DNA of 64,000 bases from Lepas anatifera (GCA_034440635.1 JAOTON010001592.1:1058501-1122500); one strand, 5' to 3'. Positions 1 to 11,907 are shown, counted from the first letter of the stretch. Notes: generated by a model not told the origin, from the letters alone. Translations and numbers: made by a program.

Positions 1-215
1 AGATAATAATTAAACTTCTTAACCCCACTTATGACTGATAGGGCTTCACGGTCTGTCTGACTGTATCGATGTTCAGTTTGATTCAACGACCTGGAGTAGA
101 ATGCCACCGGTCTTTCCCCCTGAGGCGTTTTGTTGCTCAGAACTACACCAATTCCAGTTGGGCTAGCATCGCATGCTAACACCACCGGTAGACTGGAGTC
201 AAAGTGAGCTAGCAC
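1..215 (-). pseudogene. Ty3/gypsy pol fragment, RNase H domain (runs off left edge)
   Basis: Read on the minus strand from 215 down to 1, one open frame gives a typical gypsy RNase H start. It has a V-L-x-H-F-D entry, then an A-C-D-A-S-P-T-G-I-G core carrying the first catalytic Asp, then S-R-S-L-N and a Y-S-Q-T-D-R-E-A-L block with the catalytic Glu. In a complete element this domain degrades the RNA strand of the cDNA hybrid and follows the reverse transcriptase. Here no protease or RT precedes it; a gag-like start abuts it directly at about position 216. It is therefore an internally deleted copy continuing beyond the window. Family assignment is strong; whether the copy has ends outside the window is unknown. 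Confidence 0.8.
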
Positions 216-330
216 CGGCGGATTCACCAGTAGATGAAGCAATGAAGTACTGTTCCAGCCACCGAGTGTATGCACCAAAAGTCTCTTTACCGGCGTCAAA
301 GGCTCTTGCTGGCCCACCAAGGGACGCCAT
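216..330 (-). pseudogene. Gypsy-type gag N-terminus joined directly to RNase H
   Basis: The ATG at 330-328 opens about 38 codons containing Y-T-R-W-L-E-Q-Y-F, which resembles the start of many metaviral gag proteins (aromatic-x-x-x-L-E-x-Y-F). The frame then meets the pol RNase H sequence at about 216, out of phase, and stops at 199. Most of gag, the protease and the RT are missing. The join is abrupt, as expected for an internal deletion rather than gradual decay. The gag call rests on one short motif and is less certain than the RNase H call. Confidence 0.5.
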
Positions 331-357
331 CGCCACGGCGAGTCCGCCTGAACGCCA

Positions 358-640
358 CTGTTACAGCACGTCCGCTCCCAACAAGGTTTCTGTCTCGAAT
401 GGTTTATTGGTGACCAGCTTCAGGTTAGGTCAGTCACAGCCAATCACAAGGCGACATGTGATGACGTCATCCCCAGCACACCGTGGGGCCGAGCATGGCT
501 GCCCACACAACAGGAGGCACTGGTGTGGAATACGCAGTCACGCTAAACGTATATTTTCGGAGTCGGCAGAAACTGATAGGTTTGGAACGATTTTAAAACA
601 AAATTTAAAACCAATCGCTATATTATCTCCCCCCTTGTAA
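358..640 (-). repeat. Possible 5' LTR/leader of the left-edge gypsy copy
   Basis: On the minus strand this precedes the gag-like ATG. It contains AATAAA (408-403) and ends with GTAACA at about 358, so it could be an LTR R-U5 with a CA terminus. No second LTR is present in the window to confirm the boundaries, and the left limit at 640 is a guess. Confidence 0.25.
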
Positions 641-2160
641 CGGAAACATTTGAGGATCGCCAAAATGTTCGAAAATCGAAGCCTTAAGAGCAGAGATTAA
701 GGGATTGCATTCAATCCAATGAATAAAAAGGCGTGGTCCTATGGTTATGAAGGACATAACATAATACACGTAGATAACTGCATCTCATAGGCTACGGAAG
801 GCATTATCGTAAGAAGTTTGAGACTAAACAACACTACAGTATGTACACATAGAGAAACTGCACCTTTCAGCGGGCTGAGGGCAGGAACTTATATAATTAA
901 TATATGTTATATATGTTCACAGCTTAATATATGTTCACAGCTGTTAATAGCAAAACATGAGCCTTGTAACAGGTGTGCGCTAAATAACCCAATATTGTTA
1001 TGTTGACCAATACATACATACATATATACACATATCATGATATAATGTTCACTCCGAGAATGCTTATTTCACGAGATAGGACGACCAAACATTCATTCAG
1101 AACAGCATCATAGTAGGGCAGTCGTTTTTTAGCACACCCATGGTGGGTGTTGTGGAAAAAAGCATATAAACTTTCTTCACTTCACTTCAATAAACTCTTC
1201 ACTTATGCTCTTCCAAATCTCCAAATAAGTAAGTTCACTTCTCTAAATGTATTGCACCGAGAGCAGTGCAGCAACACAGTTCATCGCCACTGACGGTCAA
1301 CCACTTCTTCAACAACAGACACAACAGCACCCCTCGTGACGACGTCACGGCAGCAGAAATAAACAAAAAACACCCAGACCGTCGCACACGTGTTGCCCCG
1401 TCGACCCAGTAACGCACACTGACGGGGGCGGAAGTGCTAAACCATGCTCCCGCACCCGTTGGTAGCTTACAGACCTGGAGATTAATCCAGGAATTTTTCC
1501 CACATAGGAAAACCCAAATTTCTATACAAACTAATTAATCTCTCCTTGGCCATCGACTTTTAACATCACTTATGAAATAAACCTCTAGAAAAGATTATTA
1601 GCGCCACCTAAACCGGCTACAGCAGCGCATCAAACACATCCGCGAGGAATCCAAAGTTCTGCAAGCGGTCAACAGGTGGCTGCTATTGTCAATCACTCGC
1701 AGTATGGGTTGTCCCGTTATGAATCCGCAACAGTGGGAGCTGGCCGTGCAACGGCCGAGTGTTACAAAACTCGTGGCCCTCTGTGTTGGAGCTGACGGTG
1801 TACCTGCAGTGCCGAGTTGAGGGCTCGGTCGTCTGGGCCCGGCCGGCGAGAAGATACGCACATACAAGAAGCCACGATATTTACGTCTGAAATACAAGCA
1901 ATGATCAATCATATTGCCAACGAATAGGGGTTCGAACTATGCGGCGGGCCCTCAGATTATACGGCATGAGTGGGCTGGTCTAGTCACAGCTTCATGGCCG
2001 ATAACAGCCTCGAATTTTTAAAGTCGCCCAGCTGGTAGAAGATGAAGGAGCGGGACATCACCGGTCGCTCCTTGGCCGGTGATGCTCAAACAACTGTTTG
2101 AGCTGGCTGAGGTCGCCTGTGGGGCCGCGCCGCTCGGCCTGTGACTCGAAGGTAGGCAGG
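641..2160. other. No gene recognised
   Basis: AT-rich sequence with no convincing coding signal. Around 1,160-1,210 (+) there is a TATAAA followed closely by AATAAA, a spacing seen in some short LTRs, but no paired copy is visible. The remaining open frames are short and lack family motifs. Confidence 0.4.
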
Positions 2161-2339
2161 CAGGTCAACCAGCGGGAGCTGTGGTATGTGGTCCCACAGG
2201 GCGGCCGGGCGCCGCACCGCCGCCGCTGCGACCCCCATGCACGCTGGTCAGGCGGTTGTAAGGCGGACGCCGGCAACGGTAGTTCAGGCGCGCGAGCAGT
2301 TCAGTAGCAGGAGCAACAGCAGCATCCCGTCCTCGGCGG

Positions 2340-3010
2340 CGGACGAGACGGGAAAAGACCAATGGATGCCAAGGTATTGAGGAAGAGGGCTGATTGATCA
2401 TCACATTCATGTTTAAGAGATCTATATTAAAGTCCCCTCCTAATATACAAAGCTTGGACTCAGAGTCTAACATTGTTATAACTGGTTCTAGATAGTCTAA
2501 GTATTGAAGAAGGGGGTATGAGGGAGAACGGTATGATGTGCCAATTATTGTATTTTTGTTGTTTGGTATCTTAATTTCAACGAAAACCGATTGGAATTCA
2601 AGCTTGTTACAGCAGAGTTCATTTCTTCTGTTGTACGATATTGAATCATGGATGTATATTGCTGAGCCTTTACCTCTAATGTTGCCAGGTGATGACACTT
2701 CCAGCCTATAATTAAGGTTGTATGAGAGGGCAAACGCTGGATCCAACCAGGTCTCACTAAGCAGAATGAGTTGAGGTTTGGTATGAAGTTGATGTATAAG
2801 AAGTTCGAGCTGGTCAAAATTTTTGGGTAGGGATCGGATGTTGACATGTAGAATAGAAACATCTGGAACCAAGTTATTTGAGGTGGAAAGAGAATTTAGA
2901 GGAGCAGTGAGGTTGAGGTATTCATAATTTTCAAGGACTGATTGGAACAGGTCAGCCGAGAAATCAGGGTCGTCATTTAGGCACGAGTATGTGGGACAAA
3001 ATCTGGTACC
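2340..3010 (-). pseudogene. L2/CR1-like LINE ORF2 fragment, apurinic endonuclease domain
   Basis: Minus-strand translation gives a LINE endonuclease (APE type). It starts with H-V-N-I-R-S-L, continues with L-L-S-E-T-W-L (catalytic Glu), then Y-R-S-P, and G-G-D-F-N-I-D (catalytic Asp/Asn). This enzyme nicks the target DNA to prime reverse transcription. A short N-terminal extension reaches about 3,010. Homology stops abruptly at about 2,340, where unrelated GC-rich sequence takes over, so the rest of the EN and all of the RT are missing. The ORF1-like frame at 4,105-4,797 lies upstream on the same strand, consistent with one truncated element. The motif style (S-E-T-W-L, G-D-F-N-I-D) fits L2/CR1 rather than the I-type elements elsewhere in the window. 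Confidence 0.75.
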
Positions 3011-4104
3011 TATCTCTAGAGGATAAGAGCAGAGGGAATGGTCAAGGTATAGGGAGACAAAAGTAAAGATGGGCGTGAGAAGTCAAGCAATTTACTGGAA
3101 GAAACAAATGAGCAGGAAAGCAGCAAAGTAAGAAAAAATGAACAACTATATGACAGGAGCAAAAAATAAATGGGGAGAGGGGGTGAGATGAAAAAAATTG
3201 AGGTTGATGAGAAGTAGCTAACTACACAACTTTGTGAGACCTAAAGAAGCTATCTGTTTGAACATCCCGCTGTTACTGGGCAGGCTAGAACTAACTTGAA
3301 ACTTGTAGCCCTACATCTGAACAAAAGGGGGCATGACTTGGTTAGCTGTACTTGTGGGGGGAGGATGAACCAGCCGACCGCTTCTACTTTTCCCCTGCAC
3401 CACCGAGTCTGCGGCAGGTCCCTCACCAACCACTTTGCAGGGGCTGGCACGGAACACCCCCACAGAACCAGCGGCCGCTCCCCGGCCATCCCCAGCAGAG
3501 AGCTGTCCCAAGGCCTCCCCACCAGGCCCACAAGCTGAAGGCTCAGGGCAACCAACAGGAGAGCTGGAGCGCACAACAGAGCTGCGATCTGACTGCCCAG
3601 AGGACGCCACAGGCGGGCCCGGGCTGGGGGGGCCGCGAGACAGCCCCACCGTCCACCCCGCTGTCATCAACATCCCCAGCATGCACAGCAACAGACCCCC
3701 TCAGGGGAGGAACACCACCACGAGCAGCAACAGCAGAATCAGCAGGGGCCTCAGGTACAGCAGGAACCCCAGGCACAGGAGCAGCTACAGGGGTCGAAGG
3801 AGGGACAACAGCCTGGGGATCCCCAGGGACAGCCAGGGAGCCGGACGGGCCCACCGCACCAGGGGAGGTGCAGAGCCCCGACCCAGATCAACAGGCGCCA
3901 AGACCAATGGGGATCTGGGGCGAGGCACCTGACCACACTGAGAAGCTCCAGCCCGAGAGCCAGAGAGGTTTGTTGAGGAGTGGACATGGTCAGTCCTATG
4001 GGGCCTCTGCTCTGTTGCAGAGAGCCAGGATTTCTTCTTTGGTGGCGCCAACCCCCACCTCAACCGCGCGAGAACCCTAATGAACCCAACCCTCCCTTTG
4101 AACC

Positions 4105-4797
4105 CTAATGAACCCTAATGAAGATTCTCCCTTTGTCCGTATAATGGGATTGAAGAGGGGACTTGTCCTTGGGATTGTGGAGCACTCTCAGGATCTTGAC
4201 GACAGCAAGCCTCTCAGCAGTAAGGCTCTCATGGACGCCAAGCCCCTTCTTAAGGGGCCTAGTGCGCTGCCTGTAAACAGCCTCCCTTTCGTCAAGGTTG
4301 ATAAACCTGAGAAGAATAGTGTTCCTGTTTTGGAGGCGGTGGCAATCTGCTATGGCCAGAGGGTGGATGGTGATTCCAAGAAACTCCCTGACCAGGTTGA
4401 GGGCCCCTGTTTTAGTGTCCTCACCAGGGTGAAATGGAGGGATCACGCTGCCAGACAGAATCAAAGTGGACAGCCGGCTATATTGAGCCTGCATTTCCAA
4501 GGAAGATTTTAGCTTGGCTTGGTTTTCCGAGATAGAGCAGCACAGTGAGTCTACAGAATTGAGGTTTGCTTTGAGGTCGACATACTTGGCATCAGTGGAG
4601 GCCAGACTGGATTCAACAACTTCTCTGCGTGGAATGTTTTCTGAAATAACAAACTGAACCTCTTCAAGTTCAGTTTTCAGGCAGGTAACATAAGTCTTTA
4701 GTTCTTCTAAGTCTTTTCTAAGTTGAGAATTCTCCTCCGTCAAGCGCTTGAATCTTGCATCTATGTATTTAGCATTAGCAGGGGTCATTGTGACCAA
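4105..4797 (-). CDS. L2/CR1-like LINE ORF1 protein (coiled coil plus RRM-like domain)
   Basis: A 230-aa frame. Residues about 15-100 are heptad-rich (L-T-E-E-N-S-Q-L, E-L-E-E-V-Q), predicting a coiled coil. Residues about 105-225 contain L-I-L-S-G, a hydrophobic L-V-R-E-F-L-G-I segment, D-C-H-R-L, an I-L-L-R-F strand, then E-R-E-A-V and R-P-L-K-K. That is the usual layout of L2/CR1 ORF1 RNA-binding proteins, which coat the element RNA. Pro/Gly/Ala-rich minus-strand sequence at 3,250-4,080 separates it from the EN domain and may be a decayed C-terminal extension. The element is probably inactive because its RT is gone. A host protein is unlikely given the EN fragment downstream. Confidence 0.65.
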   Translation of the reverse strand: MVTMTPANAKYIDARFKRLTEENSQLRKDLEELKTYVTCLKTELEEVQFVISENIPRREVVESSLASTDAKYVDLKANLNSVDSLCCSISENQAKLKSSLEMQAQYSRLSTLILSGSVIPPFHPGEDTKTGALNLVREFLGITIHPLAIADCHRLQNRNTILLRFINLDEREAVYRQRTRPLKKGLGVHESLTAERLAVVKILRVLHNPKDKSPLQSHYTDKGRIFIRVH

Positions 4798-5034
4798 GCA
4801 TCCACAGGACCAAGGTTCTATCAGGAGCCGACCCAGAGAACCCCAAAACTCTACCCCAAGGACAAACCCTCAACACACTGATGCTTACAAAACACAGTCA
4901 GCTACCCCCTATCAGTCTTTTTTACCCCCTATCAGCTAGGCTGATATAGGGCAAATCAGGTGGAGGCCCAGCAACAGACTGGGGAACCTACCTAGGACTC
5001 TATCTAATGATCACTACTTAATGAGACGACACAA
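4798..5034 (-). other. Probable 5' leader of the LINE fragment
   Basis: Immediately upstream of the ORF1 ATG on the minus strand. It contains a short direct repeat (TACCCCCTATCAG twice, about 4,900-4,937) and a small palindrome around the second copy. There is no coding signal. Confidence 0.3.
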
Positions 5035-5465
5035 CTAAGCAAACCCTCGGAAAGGTATGTACCTAAGAAGAAAATTCACTCGCAGGCGGGGCATTTTAGC
5101 CTCAGCTTGATACGTATCATCCAGGACAGGATCTACAATGAGCGGCGCCTCTGACGTCTGGTGATGGGTTCCATCTCCCAATCCACCGGGTAAATTGTCG
5201 ACATAGTGCCTGAGAAGATTAATGTGGACTTTGTGTGTCGTGGTCATAATAGATGTGACGAGTTTTCACATTCACCGGGGAAGCGAACTCTTCCGTTCTA
5301 TATTGTCCGCGTTTTTTTCCTTACAAGCTTCGCGGAACACCTGTTGGTGTCTTTGGGACATACAGGTACACTTTCAATGTTGTGGGCTTCGCCGTTTTAT
5401 TGTAGTACGCCTCTTGGTGCTCGGCGGCCTGTTCCACAAACTTTCTGACCTGGTTGTGTGATCAT
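5035..5465 (-). pseudogene. Ty3/gypsy integrase C-terminal remnant
   Basis: Minus-strand reading gives R-K-F-V-E-Q-A-A-E-H-Q, then Y-Y-N-K-T-A-K-P, V-Y-L-Y-V-P-K-T and finally H-K-V-H-I-N-L-L-R-H-Y-V. These match in order the end of metaviral integrases: the helix before the GPY/F region, the strand after it, and the H-V-N-x-L-K-x-Y motif. The G-D-x-V element is damaged, and at least one in-frame stop and a frameshift break the frame, so it is dead. It is a different fragment from the integrase zinc finger at 37.7 kb; both could come from the same family. Confidence 0.6.
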
Positions 5466-7334
5466 TGGGGCCTTTAGACCATTTCTGTTTTTTAGCTGTG
5501 TATGGAGGTTTTTATGTAGCTGTTTATTCAAACACATCACCCTGCGGAGGGCGAAGATCCCTACCGCACTGCAGGAAGGCAGGGGTTCTCGTGTCGTCGA
5601 ATGGACACGCGTCCGACGTGATAGAAGGACGAACGGAAAATTTTAATCCCAGTCTTTCGGGCTCGAGTCTACCAAATGTCTGAGCATGCTAGCGATTGAT
5701 TTGTTTTGTCGTTCCATTCTAGCATTAGTGGATACAAATCTATTGGGCTGCGAAAGTGCTTTGAATGTATGTACAAGGCCAATAACATTGAGCCCTATCG
5801 CCATTACGGCACTTATTGCTTATTCTCATGGAGCTATCATTATCTCTCGTAGCTCTCACCTGGAGATCGCCGGGGCGTGTAGACGCACTGGGACCTAGGG
5901 CAGGCGGCAGCAACGATGACTAACGAGGGCGAAATTGTTGAGTAGTTACAAAGAGGCGCGAGAGCTGTTGGCCGGAGTGCCCATCGGTGAGAAGTTGGAG
6001 GGATAGAGGCGAGCTAGTGACCGGAGCCACCATCCACCACCGCTGCTACCAATGTGACGTTGTGCCGGAGATTATCTGAATGCTGGACCGCTTGCTTACT
6101 TCACAGTCATACTTATACTCTCTGATGTTGTAAACATAGGAACAAAAACGCCAATAAAGATGCTCACGTCGTCTGCTCAATCTGCCGTCCTTGAGACAGG
6201 CTGTGTTTGTACCACATTGTTTATATTGTTGTTTCTTTCTCCGTTACCACACCACACAAGCACGACGCGAGTCTTTTGAGACTTTGTGAAACATGTTGGC
6301 ATGTTCCTCCTTACCTCCTCCACTGAAGGTCACGTTACCGCAGCGCTGATGCAGGTACCTAGCATGCTTACGGTGTTGCAAAAGATAGACGAACCCGTCG
6401 AAACCCTCAAGCGGAGAAAAATGTTAGGGAGGGAATAAGAAATGTCACGCTTAAGTTTCATAAAGTTTATTATAACGTTTTGAAATCATCGTGGTGCTTT
6501 TAACTCTGCAGGCGATAACATTGCACTATTGCGTGAAGTAAGTCAAGATTCGCAATGAGCGAACTCCTGTCGTTTTTGGTGACATCTAGCATGGAAGGGC
6601 CGCGAATAATCGCATCCAAGGAGGTGTTGATTTGAATACCAACGGACTCCATGAAAACGATAGCTGCGTCCATTTTGGCAGGCTCGTCATCGCAAGGAGT
6701 GCGATTTGGTAATTCCAACACTACAGACATCCTTAGAGTCGAAAGACGGAAAATCCTCAGACGTAGCAACCAGATGGCATGTTTCAAAGCGGCCCTCAGC
6801 ACCTCCAAAGGGTCGTAACGTGTTCAAAGAATAGGATCAAGCTATTTCGTCCCCGGGTCATGGGGACACAGAGCTGATGCCGTCGTCATACCCTCCAACA
6901 CCACCCGCGAAAGCAACAAGGATAGACTACCCTGGTACAAGCATAAGTTACGGGAAGCGCAGAGGCTGTGAGCGAGTTTATGAGGACCGCAGCACCGATA
7001 CAGACTGAGAGGACGGTTGCAGCAATGTAGGTTGATGGTAGAGGTGGTGGCCAAATTAGAATTAGTTCTACAGACTGCGGGCTGACACGCGTTTTTAAAC
7101 ATACCACACAGCTCCCGGGAGGACCGCCTCGCCTGTGCCGTCCCGAAACGCGTTCAGGCACGTCGTTAGGTTCTAACAAGATGGTAAATACACTGTCAAC
7201 TACAACATAATTTGGGGGTGGGTTGTGGTTGCTCCCGCTGGGGGCCGCCGCATGTATCTGTATGTATGCATTTCTGTCGTCGCCGATCGTACCCTGACGT
7301 CGCCCTCCGGTTGAAGGGCAGGATATTTCAATGT
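5466..7334. other. No gene recognised
   Basis: Several short open frames on both strands with no recognisable motifs. The longest (6,500-6,808, minus, 102 aa) has no similarity I know. Around 6,120-6,170 (+) an AATAAA occurs in a context that could be an old LTR, but nothing confirms it. Confidence 0.35.
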
Positions 7335-7777
7335 TGTCGGAGGCCAAGCTTTTAGGCATGACACTCGATAGACGCCTCTCATACACTCCGCATATAACAC
7401 AGCTATGAGACATGTTTCAAACGGATGAACGTCCTTATTGTGGTCTCCCGCACTTCCTTCGGTGGCGACAGGGTGATTTATTTCGATCTATCGTGAACTC
7501 GTCCGCTTTACACTAGACTGGCTCAGTCGCATATGATAGCCCTCTAAACAGTGTGTTACAGCATATGGACGCTGTCCACCATACGTGTTTACGTATCGCC
7601 ACGGGTGCTTTCCGTACCTCCCGCAGGGCCAGCCTTTTGGTAGACGCGGGTGAACCTCCGCTGGTCTTAGGGTGGAAGCGGTTGGCCCTCACATATGCTT
7701 GTAAAATCCAACAGTACCCGTCCCAGCCAACCCACAAATGGATTTACTACGATGCACTGACTGCTCCCTCACAATGA
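7335..7777 (+). pseudogene. Decayed I-type LINE copy, C-terminal part of reverse transcriptase
   Basis: Broken frames in order match the thumb/connection part of the ORF at 18.8-21.8 kb. They are L-L-G-M-T-L-D-R-R-L-S-Y (about 7,348), Y-G-G-D-R with L-Y-T-R-L in another frame, and V-H-H-T-C-L-R-I-A-T-G-A-F-R-T-S with P-P-L-V-L-G-W-K-R-L and Y-A-C-K-I (7,570-7,720). The equivalent blocks in the relatives read T-G-A-F-R-T and Y-A-C-K-L. There are several frameshifts, and no 3' end or target duplication was found. An old truncated copy. Confidence 0.7.
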
Positions 7778-9060
7778 TGCGGCTGACGTCCTCTGGTAAT
7801 TCTGGGTGGTTAGGACAGCGGTTGGAGGGTTCTGAGATCGATGTGCGGGCGATTGCTGAAACGCGACCAAACGGAAAGAACCGTGGCGGCTGACCGCTGC
7901 AGAGTGTAACCTCGGTTTAGCGTACTGATATTGAGCGAACCATAGCTGGTGTATGTTACCATGCTTTTCAAATATGTTTAAATGTGTGTCTGTCGCTTTC
8001 TGGCGCTACAAGACCTACACCTGTGAAAGAGACTTGCAAATTTGACTGAGTGAGCGTTATGAACATAACTTGCATCTGACCTGTTGACAAATTCCAAACT
8101 TCGTTCGAACAATGTGACTCTTCATGTGTCCATGGCTCGCTGTGTACATTGTACAGAGGATTAAAATACGATAGACTGTTGGATTTTTTGTTTGCATTGT
8201 GTCTGTTGTGATTTTGCGATTCTGCAAAACATACCTGACGCAATATTTTCGGAAATGATCGTTATATATGGCTAATCTGGATGCTGGTCGGTGGGTCAGT
8301 GATTGTAAACGCCGTCTGTACATGAAATCGTGGGGTATGACACCAGGTATTTACCAAAATCCTGTAGATCTGTAGTGTATGATTGTCATCTGTGTGACGC
8401 TCGTCGCTCCGCTTATATGGGGCATCCCCCCCTGAAGGTTGTGTACTCCCGCTCGAAAACGGATTCCACCGTCCCTGATCTGGTGTATTCTTTGTACGCT
8501 TGTTTGACAGTAATTGCTGTGTATTATCTAAGTTTGAGCACAGTAAGCAGCTCCAGAGTAGCAGAGGATGACAGCAGCTCTGCGCTCTCCCGCCCGTTCG
8601 AGCCGCAGTGATATACATAGTGCAGGTCGTGATGTTGTTCCATTTGGCGCTGTCTGTTGCCATTTCATGGAACATTTTAATGTCAGTGTTCGTGTGGTAC
8701 AAAATAAATCGGAAACATTGGAAACCTTGACCTTTTGTTTGAAACCAAGGATTGAATTTCTGTTGAGCCTAAAGAAGGATAATATAACTTCTTAAGGAGG
8801 CTCGAATTGAGTATTCAGTCATGTATAGCGTGCCGAAAAACCTGGTTTTCACTCAGAACCAGAAAAGCGTCGCCACGGGTTTCGGAGCGGTGGGGAGGGG
8901 AGGGGGCGAACTCACTGAGGGAATCATGTCCGTCTGTCCCTATATTCGGTCGACTAGACAGGAAGGTGCAACACTTCTTCTGTCCCTAGCACTGGTGCAG
9001 TCCTCTATAAATAGCATAAGGGAACATCGTCGTTTTTAATTATGACATTCAACTGTGTAG
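7778..9060. other. No gene recognised
   Basis: AT-rich flank of the full-length element. Open frames are short and overlap on opposite strands without motifs. Confidence 0.4.
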
Positions 9061-9075
9061 GTACTACGCATGATT
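9061..9075. repeat. Target-site duplication, left copy
   Basis: GTACTACGCATGATT here is repeated exactly at 16,002-16,016, directly after the (ATG)n tail of the LINE. Fifteen identical bases at both ends define the insertion boundaries. Confidence 0.95.
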
Positions 9076-10204
9076 TCCCGCAGGGGACCAATTTTCATCT
9101 GCCGGACTTGTTGGCACCTGCTGACTGGTCCGGCACATGGATAATTGGGTACGGGATGTGACGACACCCGCGACCCCAGTTGGCAGGATGGGTTTCGCCC
9201 CCCGCCTTCGGGCGAGAGGCCAAATCGAAACTGCCATCCTCATCCTTTCCTGGCCTTCCTAAATTCAAATCCCACCAACTCCTTGTTCCTTTTCCTCTTC
9301 TTTCCTTATTTCCTTGTGTATCCATGCCTTTCCACCCGTATCCTTTCTGTCCACTCCTAAATACCCCTCCTATCCACTGTCTGCGATGTCTGGCCCGGCG
9401 TGTCTCCGTGGGTGGCGGGGATGTGTGCACTCTTGCTCGTCTTGAGTGTGGACATCTCGGTCGCGTGTGGCGCCCGGCTGGGCTGGACAGCGCAGACCGA
9501 CCCTCTTCCTTTTCCAACCCATAACTTCCCAGTTACCCACTTTTTCCCAGTGTCATGGGCGTCCCCGCACGTGCCTATGATACCTGGATGGTCTGGGTGT
9601 ATGTGGGCCTCCGGCTCGTGTGACTGACGATTGGATCCCTCTAATCGCCGGCCCTGCAGGCCGGGGGCTCGCTTCTCTCGGACCAGCCGGGAATCAGTTG
9701 TGACGAGCAGGTGGTAGTCGCCTGCTCCGATGAGGCCGTGTGGGGGCGCCTGTCTTTTAAGGTGAGCTGCGCACCGACCCGTACCCCGGGATGAAGGAGT
9801 CCTGGTAGCTGAGCTGAGGTAGGCGCTGTTATGGTTCGTGTGCCTCTAGCAACACTCTACTTTGGTCTGGATTTCCGCAAGGGCGGGGAACTCTTGAGGG
9901 CATCGACAAGAGTAGCAGCATTGTAAAAGTCTGTCGGCCTTTGGTGGGGCGTGGCTGCCCCTCCCTCCTTGGGTGAGGTCCCGACTTCACCCGGGGAGGG
10001 AGGGGTGTCCGCGCCCCGCCCGGGGTCGTCAGGCTAGGTGCAAGGGGGGACCGTCGTCGGGGCAGGGGGGGCTTGGTGAGTCTCTCTCCCCCTTCTGTAA
10101 CGGCGGTGTCTCCCCCCGTATAGCCAGCCCGTGCGTCGTCTCGCCTTGTAGCACCCTCGTTGGAAGGGGGGCGCACGTGGCTGGTCGAACCTTATGATCT
10201 TCCT
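9076..10204 (+). promoter_or_regulatory. 5' UTR / likely internal promoter of the full-length LINE
   Basis: GC-rich leader starting with the CAGGGGACC-type segment and a TGCCGGA block shared with 54,740-54,800, ahead of the other gag-encoding element. It carries no intact ORF. Non-LTR elements normally carry an internal promoter here; no individual promoter motif can be proven by eye. Confidence 0.5.
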
Positions 10205-11862
10205 ATGGACACTTCTAACCCCTCGAACCATTCTCTTCACCCTCCACCGGAGGTTGACATCTCCCATCCCCCTTTGGGGGAAGGGATTGAGCGAACACCT
10301 AGATCCGGTTCGCAAAAACCGACCATCCAGCCGTCCTGTCCCCGTGTTTTAGTAATACGGGGACTCGACTCATCTCTTGCGGCCCTGTCGCCTTTCAAGC
10401 GAAAGGAGGCCCTCGATCGTCTCGGCAAAGTCGTCCGATGTGTAAAGCTCCGCGATGGTTCACTGGAGGTTGAGTTTGCGCGAGTAGAGGACGCAGAGCG
10501 TGCACTTTCCGTATCAGAACTCAAATTCACAAGGAAGGAGTCTGGACAGCAAACAACACACAAGGTACATGTTTCCGTAGAACCGCACAGAACAAAGAAT
10601 TTCACGAAAGGAGTCGTCACCAGTCAGGAACTCAGGGGACTCTCGGAGGAGGAAATTACTGAAGGGCTTGATGAACTTGGAGTGGTGGAGGTGCGCAGAA
10701 TCAGGAGGAGAAGTGGCGACAACATGCTGGACACAGACACAGTCATACTTACATTCGACAAACCAGAGCTGCCGGATCACATCTATGTCGGTTACACGAG
10801 GGTCGGCGTGAGACCATATGTGCCATCACCCATGCGATGCTTCACCTGCCAGAAGTTTGGCCACACCGCCCGAGCTTGCAAAGGCAAGCGTGTATGCGGG
10901 AAATGTGCTTCAGAGGTCCACAGTACCACAGAATGCGACTCAGAAACCCTAAAGTGTGCGAATTGTAATGGATGTCATGAAGTTGTTGATCGTGCATGTC
11001 CTGAATTAAGCAAAGAAAAAGAAATACTTACCATAATGATCACACACAAAGGTTAGCTTCCGCCAGGCTAGGGATGTTTACATGGCCTCCCACCCCCAAA
11101 AGCGCTACTCCCAAGTAGCATCTACCAGCAGTTCGGGTACCCCAAAGATGACCGCGGAGGAGGTCATCCGTTCCCTGACCGTGGCAGACTTTGTTCGCCT
11201 GGCGGGGAGGATGGGGCTGGTTTTTTCACACCAGCCCGCCACCCCGGCTCCTGAGCCGGCGGTGGCACCTCCTCCGCGACCCCCCTCCGTGGGGGGGAAG
11301 GGGGCGGGTCGCTGTTCCTGCTCCTACCTCCCCTCCCCCGGCCCTCGCCGGTGATGGAGGACGGGGCCCTCCCCTCGCGCCACAGCACCAGCAGGCGGCT
11401 CCTGCTGGTGACTCCCTGGAGTCGGCACCCGGTGCCACTCCGAGCCAAGCACCGACTGAGACGGAGGGATGGGCGGTTGTAGGACGGGGTGGTAAGCACT
11501 CCACCACGGGGAGGCGTTTCCGGCCGCCTGCCGTCCAACCACCCACCGGCGGCGATAATTCAGCGCCTCCACCGCCGCCGCCGACCTTGCCAGTGACCCA
11601 GACGCCGGCAGCACAGCCTCCAGCCCAGATCCGCTCTTCCACCGTCACGGCAATGCGGAGAAATTTTGAGGGGCCGCGGAGCAGGTCTCCGACAAAGCGT
11701 CCTGCTGTGAGCCCTCCCAGCGAGCCCCAAACAACACGAGCGCGTGCTCATTCTGATGAAGGCGCACGAAGTCGTGGTCCGGTCCGCTACCGAATCGGTG
11801 GCCCCAGCGTGGGGCCAGGCAAGGGGCCATACGGGGGTACTGGGCCCCCTTGGAAAGGTTAG
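10205..11862 (+). pseudogene. LINE ORF1 (gag-like, triple CCHC), two frameshifts
   Basis: RNA-binding gag-like protein that would package the element RNA. The likely start is the ATG at 10,205 (M-D-T-S-N), although the frame is open from 10,160. Residues about 45-205 form the conserved region (V-L-V-I-R-G-L, G-L-S-E-E-E-I, V-V-E-V-R-R-I-R). Then come three knuckles: C-F-T-C-x4-H-x4-C, C-G-K-C-x4-H-x4-C and C-A-N-C-x3-H-x6-C. The frame breaks near 11,050 (AAA run, one extra base), resumes at M-A-S-H-P-Q-K-R-Y, breaks again near 11,290 (G7 run), and continues as a Pro-rich basic tail ending P-P-W-K-G at 11,862. Removing single bases at these two sites would reconnect the frames. It is either a recent pseudogene or an assembly artefact. 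Confidence 0.8.
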
Positions 11863-11907
11863 GTTAAGCCGTCTATTTTTAGTAAGCCCGTTTTCTTTTA
11901 GCTTAAA

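Noticed and set aside
1127..1210. Solo LTR with TATAAA and AATAAA
   Set aside because: Suggestive spacing only; no terminal repeats, duplications or second copy.
3352..4080. 242-aa plus-strand Pro/Gly-rich frame
   Set aside because: Low-complexity GC-rich sequence open in several frames on both strands; lies between LINE ORF1 and EN on the other strand.
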